This document shows positions 17,556 through 25,753 of a stretch of DNA of 64,000 bases, one piece after another. Location: NCBI RefSeq assembly GCF_900143535.1, contig NZ_FRFA01000003.1, positions 186,001 to 250,000 of the forward strand, read 5' to 3'. How positions within the stretch are numbered: position 1 is the stretch's first letter; each line of letters opens with the position of its first letter. The notes under the pieces are model-generated. The model searched no databases, was not told the origin of the DNA, and saw only the letters and a program-made list of their open reading frames with translations. Source of the stretch: Tateyamaria sp. Alg231-49 (GTDB taxonomy: Bacteria; Pseudomonadota; Alphaproteobacteria; Rhodobacterales; Rhodobacteraceae). Position numbers and translations under genes: made by a program.

Positions 17556-18823
17556 TCGCCGTGCACCCTTTCGATCTGTGCGCCCACACCGGACAGCTTA
17601 CGCACCACCTGCTCGTAACCACGATCAAGGTGATAAACCCGCCCCACCCGCGTTTCCCCTTCGGCAGCAAGGCCCGCAAGGATCAGGCTGACAGAGGCAC
17701 GCAGGTCCGTGGCCATCACGGGTGCACCTTTCAGCTTGTCCACACCGGTGACTGTGGCGGTCCCGCCGTGCACTTCGATGTTGGCGCCCATGCGGGTCAG
17801 TTCAGGCGCATGCATGAACCGGTTTTCAAAGATTTTCTCTTCCAGAACGGACGTCCCTTCGGCCGTGCACAGCAGTGCCATCATCTGCGCCTGCAAGTCT
17901 GTGGGGAAGCCCGGGAAAGGTTCGGTCACCACATCCACAGCCCGGATGCGCCCGTTTTTGCGGTGCACTTTGAGGCCTTTTTCGGTCTCTTCGACGCTGA
18001 TCCCGGCGGCGTCCAGCTTTTCACAGAATGCGCCAACCAGATCGATACGTCCGCCCAGCAGTTCAACCTCTCCGCCGCAAATGGCGGGGGCGAGCATGTA
18101 TGTGCCCAATTCAATCCGGTCTGTCACGACCCGGTGCGTGGCCCCGTGCAGACGATCCACCCCTTGAATGGTGATGGTCGATGTCCCGTCGCCGTCAATC
18201 TGCGCGCCCATGGCCCGCAGGCAAGTGGCAAGGTCCACGATCTCGGGTTCACGTGCCGCGTTGTTGATCACGGTCGTGCCTTTGGCCAGAGTGGCTGCCA
18301 TCAGGATGTTTTCGGTCGCCCCGACAGAGGCGAAAGGAAAGTCGATCACCGCGCCCTTCAGCTTGCCGCCATCGGCCTTGGCATGCAGGTAGCCATCGCG
18401 CAGGTCGATTTCTGCCCCCATCTTGGCCAACCCGTCCGTGTGAATGTCCATAGGCCGCGCACCAATGGCACAGCCCCCGGGCAGCGAAACCTCGGCACGC
18501 CCTTCACGGGCCAAAAGCGGTCCCAGCACAAGGTTCGAGGCCCGCATCTTGCGCACGATGTCATATTCAGCCCGCGTATTGATCGCCCCATGACAGGACA
18601 TCGCCTGCACCTGGCCATCCTGCATCGACGTGACCTCGGCTCCCAGCGACTGAAGCAGTTGGGTCATGGTGGCAATATCGCTCAGGCGCGGCGCATTGGT
18701 GAGCGTCAAAGGCTCATCACTCAGAAGCGTCGCTGGCATCAAAGCCAGACAGGCGTTCTTGGCCCCCGCAATTGGAATCTGCCCATTGAGCGGCCCATTG
18801 CCGCGCACCACAATACTATCCAT
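17552..18823 (-). CDS. murA: UDP-N-acetylglucosamine 1-carboxyvinyltransferase
   Basis: A 423-residue enzyme for the first committed step of peptidoglycan synthesis (enolpyruvyl transfer from PEP to UDP-GlcNAc, cytosol). The start [23 protein letters not shown] in pieces is typical, with the substrate Lys–Asn pair in AGAKNA. The loop [10 protein letters not shown] carries the catalytic Cys (residue 118, the fosfomycin target). ATG 18823 gives the normal length; longer in-frame starts run through the small gene upstream. Confidence 0.97.
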   Translation of the reverse strand: MDSIVVRGNGPLNGQIPIAGAKNACLALMPATLLSDEPLTLTNAPRLSDIATMTQLLQSLGAEVTSMQDGQVQAMSCHGAINTRAEYDIVRKMRASNLVLGPLLAREGRAEVSLPGGCAIGARPMDIHTDGLAKMGAEIDLRDGYLHAKADGGKLKGAVIDFPFASVGATENILMAATLAKGTTVINNAAREPEIVDLATCLRAMGAQIDGDGTSTITIQGVDRLHGATHRVVTDRIELGTYMLAPAICGGEVELLGGRIDLVGAFCEKLDAAGISVEETEKGLKVHRKNGRIRAVDVVTEPFPGFPTDLQAQMMALLCTAEGTSVLEEKIFENRFMHAPELTRMGANIEVHGGTATVTGVDKLKGAPVMATDLRASVSLILAGLAAEGETRVGRVYHLDRGYEQVVRKLSGVGAQIERVHGE

Positions 18824-18977
18824 CGTCCTGCTCCTTGCCTGCCTGATCCGCTTTGTCCGTATCCGTTCGCGCCTTGGCTTGTGCCTTGCGCCGGCCCAGA
18901 TTCGCTTTGAGGGCTGCCTTGAGGCGGGCCTCGCGATCATCCTTGGCCTTGGAATTGGGTGCGGTTTTATCTGCCAT
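18816..18977 (-). CDS. Small Lys/Arg/Ala-rich protein upstream of murA
   Basis: A 53-residue, highly charged protein ([20 protein letters not shown] at the start, ending QAGKEQDDG). Its stop overlaps the murA start by eight bases, so the two are probably co-translated. It has no membrane segment or known domain and looks largely helical or disordered. Similar short basic proteins precede murA in related genomes as far as I recall. Its small size limits confidence. Confidence 0.55.
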   Translation of the reverse strand: MADKTAPNSKAKDDREARLKAALKANLGRRKAQAKARTDTDKADQAGKEQDDG

Positions 18978-19061
18978 AGAGCCTCTCTAGCGCAGGGGTG
19001 CGGGGCCGTCCAGAATGGGGTTGCGCGGGGGGTCGTTTGAGGCTAGTCACCCGCCCACGGC

Positions 19062-19136
19062 GCTGTGGTAGCTCAGTGGTAGAGCACACCCTTGGTAAGG
19101 GTGAGGTCGAGAGTTCAATCCTCTCTCACAGCACCA
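19062..19136 (+). tRNA. tRNA-Thr (anticodon GGT)
   Basis: A 75-base cloverleaf: acceptor GCTGTGG/TCACAGC, D arm GCTCAGTGGTAGAGC, anticodon stem ACCC/GGGT with loop TTGGTAA (anticodon GGT, reads ACC and ACU), T loop TTCAATC, and an encoded CCA end. Confidence 0.95.
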
Positions 19137-19335
19137 GACCTTCCAATTCCCGAATGACACGGCGTTCCCAGTCATATGTCTGGTCTCGACTTACGCGCAT
19201 CCCAGCGGGCTACGCTAAGTGCGAGAGTTCAATCCTCTCTCACAGCACCATCTTTCTCACCCCAATGACACGGCGCTCGCAGTCTTGCGGTGGGGTCTCG
19301 ACTTACGCACATCCCCACGAACGATACGGGCCACC
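19108..19335 (+). repeat. 114-base tandem duplication containing the tRNA-Thr 3' end
   Basis: Unit 1 starts at 19108 inside the tRNA (CGAGAGTTCAATCCTC), and unit 2 at 19222 repeats the last 29 bases of the tRNA exactly, including CCA. The sequence after each (ATGACACGGCG…, GTCTCGACTTACGC) is also repeated with changes. The second tRNA piece lacks the 5' half and is not functional. The period is 114 bases. No gene lies in 19137–19435. Confidence 0.75.
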
Positions 19336-19435
19336 TCGCGGTAAGCTAACACATCCCAACTTTGCCCAGTTTACGTCTTACTTAAGAACCATGTGTATCT
19401 CTTTGGTCATCACCAAACCTAACGGAGAGATGATC

Positions 19436-19645
19436 ATGGCTTTGGGCGCTTCATTGATGGCATTTGTGTTTGCCTGCGCGGCAGCGGGGGTGACGCTTTT
19501 CCTTGGTTTTTCGGTCGTGATCGCGGTTCTGGCCTATTCCAGCGTCGGCGCAGTCAGTCTGCTTCTGGCCGTCTGGATAGCGGATATGTTTACCAAGGAC
19601 GCGGCGCACGTTTCACAAGTGTCGAGTCACAGGGTGACCAGCTAA
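19436..19645 (+). CDS. Small inner-membrane protein, two predicted helices
   Basis: A 69-residue protein with two hydrophobic segments: ASLMAFVFACAAAGVTLFLG (about 5–24) and VVIAVLAYSSVGAVSLLLAV (about 27–46), and a short polar tail. GGAGA lies seven bases before ATG 19436; an ATG six bases earlier would touch it. No family is recognised. Confidence 0.6.
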   Translation: MALGASLMAFVFACAAAGVTLFLGFSVVIAVLAYSSVGAVSLLLAVWIADMFTKDAAHVSQVSSHRVTS

Positions 19646-19849
19646 GGTCCCGATCCCTCTGAATAACCGGGTTTGAAAACCGCACAGGCCATCGTAGTGC
19701 CATGTGCTGGCTTTCGCCAACGCACCGGTCATGCGCGATAAAGTGACCGAAAAATGCGGCATCTACTCGGCACGAACACTGGGCTGTTTCCTGACTTGCC
19801 CATCTGTTGACGCCGCTTGCGTCGCTGAACCGGTCAGCCCTAGTTTTGC

Positions 19850-20560
19850 TTAGCCCTGATCCAGCGTCAACGTCACCCGGTCTCCGGCAAACCAACTGCG
19901 TCCGTATTCCACCGGGCGGCCTTCTCCATCCACATTGACGCCCACACTGCGCAGGATCGGAGCGCCTTCGGCGATGCGCAGGTGCAGGGCCTGTGTTGCC
20001 GTCGCCGCCTTGGCCGTCAGCCGCGTTGACGTACGGGTATAGTCTACGACGCCGCCGGTTCGTAGCGCGTCCGTCACCGATGCCGACGACTGCAGAGCGC
20101 GGGGCAGTTCCGGAAACCGCGCCGCGGGAAAAACGGATCGAAACAGCGCGATCGGTTGTCCGTCAGCAAGGCTGAGCCCCTCGTAAACATGCACCAATGC
20201 GCCCGCCTCAATATCCAGCGCTTCGCGTTCGGCGCTGCTGGGCAGGCGGGTCTCGACCGACAGCACCTCTTTGGCTGGGATACGCCCGGCGGCGGCGACA
20301 TTCTGGTGAAAGCGCACACGTTTGCCGATGGGATAATCCGTGGGTGTCTGTGCCACAAACGCCCCCGCCCCGCGTCGCGTATGCACGATGCCTTGATCGA
20401 CAAGATGGCTCAACGCGTGGCGCACTGTGTGACGGTTCACGCCAAACCGGGTGGCAAGCTGTGCCTCGGTCGGGAGTTTGTCACCGGGCATATAAAGCCC
20501 ACCGCTGATTTCGCCCGAAAGCGTTGCTGCGATGGATTTCCAGATCGGCGTGCGTGCCAT
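19850..20560 (-). CDS. phnF: PhnF-type GntR/HutC transcriptional regulator of phosphonate metabolism
   Basis: A 236-residue repressor-type protein. It has an N-terminal winged helix (PTEAQLATRFGVNRHTVRHAL, about 32–52, then a wing TRRGAGAFV) and a C-terminal UTRA/HutC ligand domain. It is divergent from phnG with 102 bases between, the normal place for PhnF. The ligand is expected to be a phosphonate intermediate or phosphate, but this is not shown. ATG 20560 gives the usual N-terminus (ARTPIWKSIAATL). Confidence 0.92.
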   Translation of the reverse strand: MARTPIWKSIAATLSGEISGGLYMPGDKLPTEAQLATRFGVNRHTVRHALSHLVDQGIVHTRRGAGAFVAQTPTDYPIGKRVRFHQNVAAAGRIPAKEVLSVETRLPSSAEREALDIEAGALVHVYEGLSLADGQPIALFRSVFPAARFPELPRALQSSASVTDALRTGGVVDYTRTSTRLTAKAATATQALHLRIAEGAPILRSVGVNVDGEGRPVEYGRSWFAGDRVTLTLDQG

Positions 20561-20617
20561 GGGTCGCAAAACTTTCACATGAATTGGGTGGACGGGCGCG
20601 GCGCGCGGGTCTATGAT

Positions 20618-20662
20618 TTGTCTAGTTGTATAGTGATCTCGACAACTTCGCAAGGTGTATAG
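20618..20662. promoter_or_regulatory. phnF: Candidate PhnF operators between phnF and phnG
   Basis: Two adjacent octamers TTGTCTAG (20618–20625) and TTGTATAG (20626–20633), and a third, GTGTATAG (20655–20662), directly against the phnG ATG. HutC-type regulators usually bind GT-x-TA-x-AC-like sites, and known PhnF sites contain TATAGAC; the match is partial. The position fits repression of phnG and autoregulation. Confidence 0.4.
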
Positions 20663-21118
20663 ATGGACGGAACTCTGGATCCCAATGCTGCCCGCAAGGC
20701 GTGGCTGTCAGTTCTGGCCAAGGCCGATGCGGATGCGGTCGGCGCCCTATGGGCTGAAACGGGCCTTGCCCCCGAACACAGCGTGTTGCGCGCGCCAGAA
20801 ATTGGCGCGGTGATGGTGCGCGGGCGTGCAGGGGCGGTGGGCGCTCCGTTCAACATGGGTGAAATGACGGTGACCCGGGCGTCTGTCCGACTGGCCACGG
20901 GCGAGGTCGGCCATGGCTATGTGCAGGGGCGCGGCAAGGATCACGCGCGCACGGCTGCGTTGGTCGATGCTCTGATGCAAACTGATCAGGCGGGTGTTGT
21001 CGAGGCCGGTGTGCTGACCCCGCTGCGCGATGCGGCCAGCACCCGCAGGGCAACCCGTGCGGCCAAAGCCGCCGCCACCAAGGTCGACTTTTTCACCATC
21101 GCACGCGGAGAAGACTGA
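20663..21118 (+). CDS. phnG: C–P lyase subunit PhnG
   Basis: A 151-residue subunit of the PhnGHIJ core that links methylphosphonate-type compounds to ATP ribose. The pattern NAARKAWLSVLAKADADAV, RAPEIGAVMVRGRAGAVGAPFNMGEMTVTR in pieces and GHGYVQGRGKDHA are family hallmarks. It starts right after the third candidate operator and overlaps phnH by one base (TGATG). Confidence 0.95.
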   Translation: MDGTLDPNAARKAWLSVLAKADADAVGALWAETGLAPEHSVLRAPEIGAVMVRGRAGAVGAPFNMGEMTVTRASVRLATGEVGHGYVQGRGKDHARTAALVDALMQTDQAGVVEAGVLTPLRDAASTRRATRAAKAAATKVDFFTIARGED

Positions 21119-21678
21119 TGGATCACGCCAGCCTTGCCGGAGGGTTCACCAACCCGCCGCATCAATCTGCAAACGCTTTTCGCGCTGTGATGCAGGCCAT
21201 GGCGCGCCCCGGTACGATTCACGACTTGGACGGCGCGGTCCCGCCCGCGCCTTTGTCAGTGGCAGCGGGCACCGTCATCATGACACTGTGTGATCCGGAA
21301 ACAGGCGTACATCTGGCCGGGCAGTATGACGTGCCCGAAGTCCGCGACTGGATCACCTTTCACACCGGCGCCCCGCTGGTCAACGCGAACGCAGCCAGTT
21401 TTGTGGTGGGCACGTGGGATGCGATCCCCATAGATATCCTCGCCCTTGGTACGCCGGAATACCCGGACCGGTCCGCCACAGTAATTGTGGAAACGCCCGA
21501 AATCATGACGTCCGGGGCCACCCTGCGCGGGCCGGGGATCAAGGGCACCGCAGCGCTGAACCTGCCAGAGATAAAGGCGTTCCAACGTAACGCGCTCCTG
21601 TTCCCGCTGGGCCTTGATTTCATGTTCACCAGCGGGGCGCAGATCGCCGCCCTGCCTCGCAGCACAAAGGTGTCCTGA
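21118..21678 (+). CDS. phnH: C–P lyase subunit PhnH
   Basis: A 186-residue protein with the PhnH pattern: GGFTNPPHQSANAFRAVMQA at the N-terminus and the APLSVAAGTVIMTLCDPETG region. PhnH is part of the PhnG2H2I2J2 core and has a fold related to PLP-dependent transferases without the cofactor. It is translationally coupled to phnG and followed by phnI after two bases. Confidence 0.95.
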   Translation: MDHASLAGGFTNPPHQSANAFRAVMQAMARPGTIHDLDGAVPPAPLSVAAGTVIMTLCDPETGVHLAGQYDVPEVRDWITFHTGAPLVNANAASFVVGTWDAIPIDILALGTPEYPDRSATVIVETPEIMTSGATLRGPGIKGTAALNLPEIKAFQRNALLFPLGLDFMFTSGAQIAALPRSTKVS

Positions 21679-21680
21679 CC

Positions 21681-22772
21681 ATGTATGTAGCCGTCAAAGG
21701 GGGCGAAAAAGCCATTGATGCCGCCCACGCGTGGCTTGCCGAAGAACGGCGCGGGCCTGAGGATGTCGCTGAGCTAAGCGTCGATCAGATCAAGGAACAG
21801 TTGAAACTGGCCGTAAACCGGGTGATGGCCGAAGGCTCACTTTATGACCCTGACCTCGCAGCACTCGCCATCAAACAGGCGCGCGGGGACATGATCGAAG
21901 CGATCTTTCTGATCCGCGCCTATCGCACCACCCTGCCCCGCTTTGGCGGCTCTGAACCGGTAGACACGGACGCTATGGCCTGCGACCGGCGGGTGTCGGC
22001 CACGTTCAAGGACGCGCCCGGTGGGCAGGTGCTGGGGCCAACATTTGACTACACGCACCGTTTGCTGGATTTCAAACTGGCAGCAGACGGCGAGACGCCC
22101 AAGGCGGCGGAGCGGGCAGAAGAACCGGCGCCCAAACCGCACATCATGTCCTTTCTCGACCGCGAAGACTTGATTCAACCCGAACCAGAAGGGGCGGACA
22201 CCCCGCCCGATCTCACCCGCGAACCGCTGGAACTGCCTGCCGCGCGCGCTCTGCGCCTTCAGTCGCTGACGCGCGGGGATGAGGGGTTCGTATTGGGCAT
22301 GGCCTACTCGACCCAACGCGGCTACGCGCGCAACCACGCCTTTGTGGCCGAGCTGCGGATTGGCACATGCGCGGTTGAAATGGACATCCCAGAACTGGGT
22401 TTTGCGATTGAGATCGGCGAAGTCGAGTTGACCGAATGCGAAACGGTGAACCAGTTTCAGGGCTCCAAAACCCAGCCACCCCAGTTCACGCGCGGCTACG
22501 GGCTGGTGTTCGGGATGTCAGAACGCAAGGCGATTTCGATGGCTTTGGTGGACCGCGCGCTGCGCTGGAAAGAGCTGGGTGAAGACAATGTCGGCGCGCC
22601 TGCGCAGGACGAAGAATTTGTTCTTTATCATGCAGATAACGTTCAGGCGACGGGATTTCTGGAGCATATCAAACTGCCCCACTACGTTGATTTCCAGTCT
22701 GAATTGGAACTAATCCGCAAGCTGCGCCGCGAAGCGATGGACCGCGTGCCCAATCAGGAGGCGGCGGAATGA
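21681..22772 (+). CDS. phnI: C–P lyase subunit PhnI
   Basis: A 363-residue protein that attaches the phosphonate to the C1 of the ATP ribose (with PhnG, H and L). It starts YVAVKGGEKAIDAAHAWL and contains QIKEQLKLAVNRVMAEGSLYD in pieces, LGMAYSTQRGYARNHAFVAEL in pieces and GYGLVFGMSERKAISMALVDRA in pieces, all PhnI signatures. The length is normal for alphaproteobacteria. An extra 212-base segment separates it from phnJ. Confidence 0.95.
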   Translation: MYVAVKGGEKAIDAAHAWLAEERRGPEDVAELSVDQIKEQLKLAVNRVMAEGSLYDPDLAALAIKQARGDMIEAIFLIRAYRTTLPRFGGSEPVDTDAMACDRRVSATFKDAPGGQVLGPTFDYTHRLLDFKLAADGETPKAAERAEEPAPKPHIMSFLDREDLIQPEPEGADTPPDLTREPLELPAARALRLQSLTRGDEGFVLGMAYSTQRGYARNHAFVAELRIGTCAVEMDIPELGFAIEIGEVELTECETVNQFQGSKTQPPQFTRGYGLVFGMSERKAISMALVDRALRWKELGEDNVGAPAQDEEFVLYHADNVQATGFLEHIKLPHYVDFQSELELIRKLRREAMDRVPNQEAAE

Positions 22773-22984
22773 CGAACCTCTGTGAACAATCAAAGGCAGG
22801 CGTCGAAGTGTTCGTCTCAGGTGTGGTCGCGCCGATCACTCGAACCGATCAACTGATCAACGGTCGTTCCCAAAATGATGCCGCCAATGGCAACGCTCAG
22901 CACGATCATCACGATGATTTGCATCTCTCATCCCTCTCAGGCGCCCCGCACACGGAATACGAGCAAATTGAGGCAATAGAATGA
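22769..22984 (+). CDS. Possible small ORF between phnI and phnJ (plus strand)
   Basis: A 71-codon frame with exact four-base ATGA overlaps at both ends: with the phnI stop and with the phnJ start. That geometry fits translational coupling in the operon. The product is hydrophilic with a His/Asp-rich stretch (NAQHDHHDDLHL) and no recognised domain. A competing small frame lies on the opposite strand inside it, and the double overlap could also result from an insertion that copied the junction bases, so this call is weak. Confidence 0.3.
   Translation: MTNLCEQSKAGVEVFVSGVVAPITRTDQLINGRSQNDAANGNAQHDHHDDLHLSSLSGAPHTEYEQIEAIE
22817..22924 (-). CDS. Possible 35-residue single-helix membrane peptide, antisense in the phn operon
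   Basis: The frame reads MQIIVMIVLSVAIGGIILGT and then a short charged tail (RRDHT). One hydrophobic helix spans residues 2–20, and GAGAGGG lies seven bases before the ATG. This looks more like a real small membrane protein than the plus-strand frame it overlaps, but it would be transcribed against the operon. It is too short to be sure. Confidence 0.3.
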   Translation of the reverse strand: MQIIVMIVLSVAIGGIILGTTVDQLIGSSDRRDHT

Positions 22985-23853
22985 CGGATTACAACTTTGC
23001 CTATCTGGACGAGCAGACCAAGCGGATGATCCGTCGCGCGATCCTCAAGGGGCTCGCCGTACCAGGATATCAGGTGCCCTTTGCCAGCCGTGAGATGCCA
23101 ATGCCCTATGGTTGGGGCACCGGCGGGGTGCAGGTATCTGCCGCAGTGATGACCGCACGGGATGTGTTCAAGGTCATCGATCAGGGAGCAGACGATACCA
23201 CCAACGCAGTGTCCATCCGCCGTTTTTTTGAACGCACCGCAGGTGTCGCCACGACCGAGGCGACCAGCGCGGCGAGCGTGATCCAGACCCGCCACCGCAT
23301 TCCCGAAGAGCCGCTGAGCGAAGACCAGATCCTAGTCTATCAGGTGCCGATCCCGGAACCCTTGCGCTTTCTTGAACCTTCCGAGGTGGAGACGCGTAAG
23401 ATGCACAGCCTCGAAGACTACGGGCTGATGCATGTGAAGCTCTATGAGGACATCAGCGCACATGGTGCCATCGCGACCGCTTATGCCTATCCGGTAAAGG
23501 TTGAAGGGCGATACGTGATGGACCCGTCGCCGATCCCAAAGTTCGACAATCCCAAGATGGAAATGTCAGCCATCCAGCTGTTTGGTGCGGGACGCGAGCA
23601 ACGGATTTATGCCCTGCCGCCCTATACCCAAGTCGTCAGCCTCGATTTCGACGACTATCCGTTTGAGGCCAGCAAGGCCGATCATGCCTGCGGGCTTTGT
23701 GGAGCAACAGAAAGCTATCTGGACGAATTGATCGTGGATGACGCGGGCAATCGGATGTTCATGTGTTCAGACACAGATTACTGCGAGGGCCGCCGCCGCG
23801 CCGGCCATGTGGGCGCACAAGGCGTGCCCCTTGAACAAGAGGGAGCGGCATGA
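22981..23853 (+). CDS. phnJ: Carbon–phosphorus lyase PhnJ (radical SAM)
   Basis: A 290-residue radical-SAM enzyme that cleaves the C–P bond of 5-phosphoribosyl 1-phosphonates. It starts DYNFAYLDEQTKRMIRRAIL and contains FASREMPMPYGWGTGGVQVS in pieces. The C-terminal Cys cluster (HACGLCGATESY … MFMCSDTDYC) holds the iron–sulfur and catalytic cysteines of the family. The full length and intact Cys set argue for an active enzyme. It overlaps the VOC gene by four bases. Confidence 0.96.
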   Translation: MTDYNFAYLDEQTKRMIRRAILKGLAVPGYQVPFASREMPMPYGWGTGGVQVSAAVMTARDVFKVIDQGADDTTNAVSIRRFFERTAGVATTEATSAASVIQTRHRIPEEPLSEDQILVYQVPIPEPLRFLEPSEVETRKMHSLEDYGLMHVKLYEDISAHGAIATAYAYPVKVEGRYVMDPSPIPKFDNPKMEMSAIQLFGAGREQRIYALPPYTQVVSLDFDDYPFEASKADHACGLCGATESYLDELIVDDAGNRMFMCSDTDYCEGRRRAGHVGAQGVPLEQEGAA

Positions 23854-24239
23854 GCACGTTTGGAATAGATCATATCGGATTAACCGTCGCGGACCTGACC
23901 GCCTCACGGAATTTCTTTGTAGACTGCCTTGGCTGGACGCAGTTTGGCGGCAATGACGCCTATCCGTCGGCCTATGTGACCGATGGGGTGGCCAAACTGA
24001 CCCTCTGGCAGCAACGTGGTGATACCGGTTTTGACCGTCATGAAACGGTTGGCCTGCACCACACAGCACTGAAGGTCGCCGATCGCGCCACGCTGGATGC
24101 GCTCTTTGAAAAGGTGCGGGACTGGCCCGGCGTCGTGGTCGAATTTGGGCCTGAATTTTCGGGCAAGGGTCCAAAAGTCCATTGCATGTTACGCGAACCG
24201 GGCGGAACCCGATTGGAGCTGTCTTATGACCCAAGATAA
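23850..24239 (+). CDS. VOC (glyoxalase/bleomycin-resistance fold) protein inside the phn operon
   Basis: A 129-residue vicinal-oxygen-chelate protein: FGIDHIGLTVADLTASRNFF (first metal His in DHIGLTV), GLHHTALKVADRATLDALFE in pieces (second His), and REPGGTRLELSYD (terminal metal Glu). It lies between phnJ and phnK, overlapping phnJ by four and phnK by 14 bases, so it is co-expressed with C–P lyase. The role is unknown; detoxification or modification of a phosphonate product is possible. Confidence 0.88.
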   Translation: MSTFGIDHIGLTVADLTASRNFFVDCLGWTQFGGNDAYPSAYVTDGVAKLTLWQQRGDTGFDRHETVGLHHTALKVADRATLDALFEKVRDWPGVVVEFGPEFSGKGPKVHCMLREPGGTRLELSYDPR

Positions 24240-25005
24240 CCCGCTGTTGCAGGTCGAAGGACTGTCCAAATTCTATGGCCACCGGATTGGCTGTGCAGAT
24301 GTTGGCTTTGATCTTTACCCCGGCGAAGTCATGGGTATCGTAGGCGAATCCGGGTCAGGCAAATCGACGTTGCTCAACTGTCTGGCCGGCCATCTGCCCC
24401 CGGATCAGGGACGCGTGATGTTTGACACCCGTGCGGATGGCATGCGCGACACCGTCACCATGTCAGAACCCGAACGCCGTATGCTGGGGCGCACCGACTG
24501 GGCCTTTGTGCACCAGCATGCGCGCGATGGATTGCGCATGAATGTGAGTGCAGGCGGCAATGTGGGCGAACGGCTGATGGCTGTGGGCGCGCGTCACTAT
24601 GGTGACATTCGCGGGACCGCCATCGACTGGCTGGACCGGGTGGAGATTGCCGAGGACCGCATCGATGACCGCCCCCGCCAGTTTTCTGGTGGCATGCAGC
24701 AACGCCTTCAGATCGCGCGCAATCTGGTGACGGGGCCACGTCTGGTGTTCATGGACGAGCCGACCGGTGGTCTGGATGTTTCGGTTCAGGCCCGGCTGCT
24801 TGATCTGTTGCGCGGTTTGGTACGCGAGATGGGTCTGAGCGCGATCATCGTCACCCATGACCTCGCTGTTGTGCGTTTGCTGGCGCACCGGCTGATGGTG
24901 ATGAAGGACGGATATGTCGTTGAAACAGGCCTTACCGATCAGGTGCTGGACGATCCGCAGCATGGGTACACCCAGCTGTTGGTGTCGAGTGTGTTGCAGG
25001 TGTGA
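24226..25005 (+). CDS. phnK: C–P lyase ABC-type ATPase PhnK
   Basis: A 259-residue ATPase with Walker A GESGSGKST (about 40–48), signature FSGGMQQRLQIARNL and Walker B LVFMDEPTGGLDVS. PhnK binds the PhnGHIJ core near PhnJ and is not a transporter despite its ABC fold. ATG 24226 gives the family start TQDNPLLQVEGLSKFYG. It is followed by an intergenic hairpin repeat before phnL. Confidence 0.94.
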   Translation: MTQDNPLLQVEGLSKFYGHRIGCADVGFDLYPGEVMGIVGESGSGKSTLLNCLAGHLPPDQGRVMFDTRADGMRDTVTMSEPERRMLGRTDWAFVHQHARDGLRMNVSAGGNVGERLMAVGARHYGDIRGTAIDWLDRVEIAEDRIDDRPRQFSGGMQQRLQIARNLVTGPRLVFMDEPTGGLDVSVQARLLDLLRGLVREMGLSAIIVTHDLAVVRLLAHRLMVMKDGYVVETGLTDQVLDDPQHGYTQLLVSSVLQV

Positions 25006-25014
25006 GCGCCCATT

Positions 25015-25063
25015 GGGGGGCCAGCCCCCCAAACCCCCCGTGGTATTTTAGGTCAAAAGAAAC
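25015..25063 (+). repeat. Intergenic hairpin repeat between phnK and phnL (copy 2 of 3)
   Basis: A hairpin GGGGGGCCAGCCCCCC followed by CCCCCCGTGGTATTTTA and GGTCAAAAGAAAC, ending at the phnL ATG. It is the direct counterpart of the in-frame element at 33310–33355 and related to the one after hisD. It may attenuate phnLN expression relative to phnGHIJK. Confidence 0.65.
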
Positions 25064-25753
25064 ATGACAATGATCAAAATAGAAAATGTCGCCAAAAGCT
25101 TTGTTCTGCACAATCAGGGCAGTGCGATCATCCCGGTGATGGACGGGGCCGCGCTGTCAGTCGCCGCTGGTGAGTGCGTGGCGCTGGTTGGGGCCTCGGG
25201 GGCGGGCAAATCCACACTGATGCGCATGATCTATGGCAACTACACAGCGCAGGCCGGGCGCATCATGGTCGGGGATGTTGATGTGGCCAGTGCCGCACCG
25301 CGCGAGATACTGGAATTGCGCCGCACGACACTTGGCTATGTGAGCCAGTTTCTGCGTGTGGTCCCCCGTGTCCCCACACTTGAGGTGGTCGCAGAACCCC
25401 TGCGTGCGGTTGGCGTGGACAGCGCTGCAGCCGAAATGCGTGCGCGCGATCTGCTGTCCCGGCTGAACATTCCCGAACGGCTCTGGACGCTTAGCCCGAC
25501 CACCTTTTCGGGGGGCGAACAACAACGTGTGAACATCGCGCGGGGTTTTGCCTTTGAATACCCGGCGATGCTGCTGGATGAACCCACTGCCAGCCTTGAT
25601 GCGACCAATCGGGCCGTGGTGCTGGACCTGATCCTTGCCGCCAAGGCGCGTGGGGCAGCCATTGTTGGCATTTTCCATGATGAAGCTGCGCGGACCGAAG
25701 TGTGTGACCGCGAGGTAGATGTCAGTGTCTTTACCCCCGGGGTCGCGGCATGA
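25064..25753 (+). CDS. phnL: C–P lyase ABC-type ATPase PhnL
   Basis: A 229-residue ATPase with Walker [10 protein letters not shown], signature [15 protein letters not shown] and Walker [13 protein letters not shown]. With PhnG, H and I it forms the ribose-1-phosphonate triphosphate. ATG 25064 or 25070 could start it; both give a normal N-terminus ([16 protein letters not shown]). It overlaps phnN by four bases. Confidence 0.94.
   Translation: MTMIKIENVAKSFVLHNQGSAIIPVMDGAALSVAAGECVALVGASGAGKSTLMRMIYGNYTAQAGRIMVGDVDVASAAPREILELRRTTLGYVSQFLRVVPRVPTLEVVAEPLRAVGVDSAAAEMRARDLLSRLNIPERLWTLSPTTFSGGEQQRVNIARGFAFEYPAMLLDEPTASLDATNRAVVLDLILAAKARGAAIVGIFHDEAARTEVCDREVDVSVFTPGVAA

Noticed and set aside
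17444-18910. Long plus-strand frame (488 codons)
   Set aside because: Antisense to murA and DUF2948, no ribosome site, low-complexity His/Arg/Pro text.
19108-19250. tRNA-Thr 3' repeat as attL/attR of an integrated element
   Set aside because: Only 114 bases separate the copies, there is no integrase, and the flanking sequence is repeated as well, so slippage or tandem duplication explains it better.
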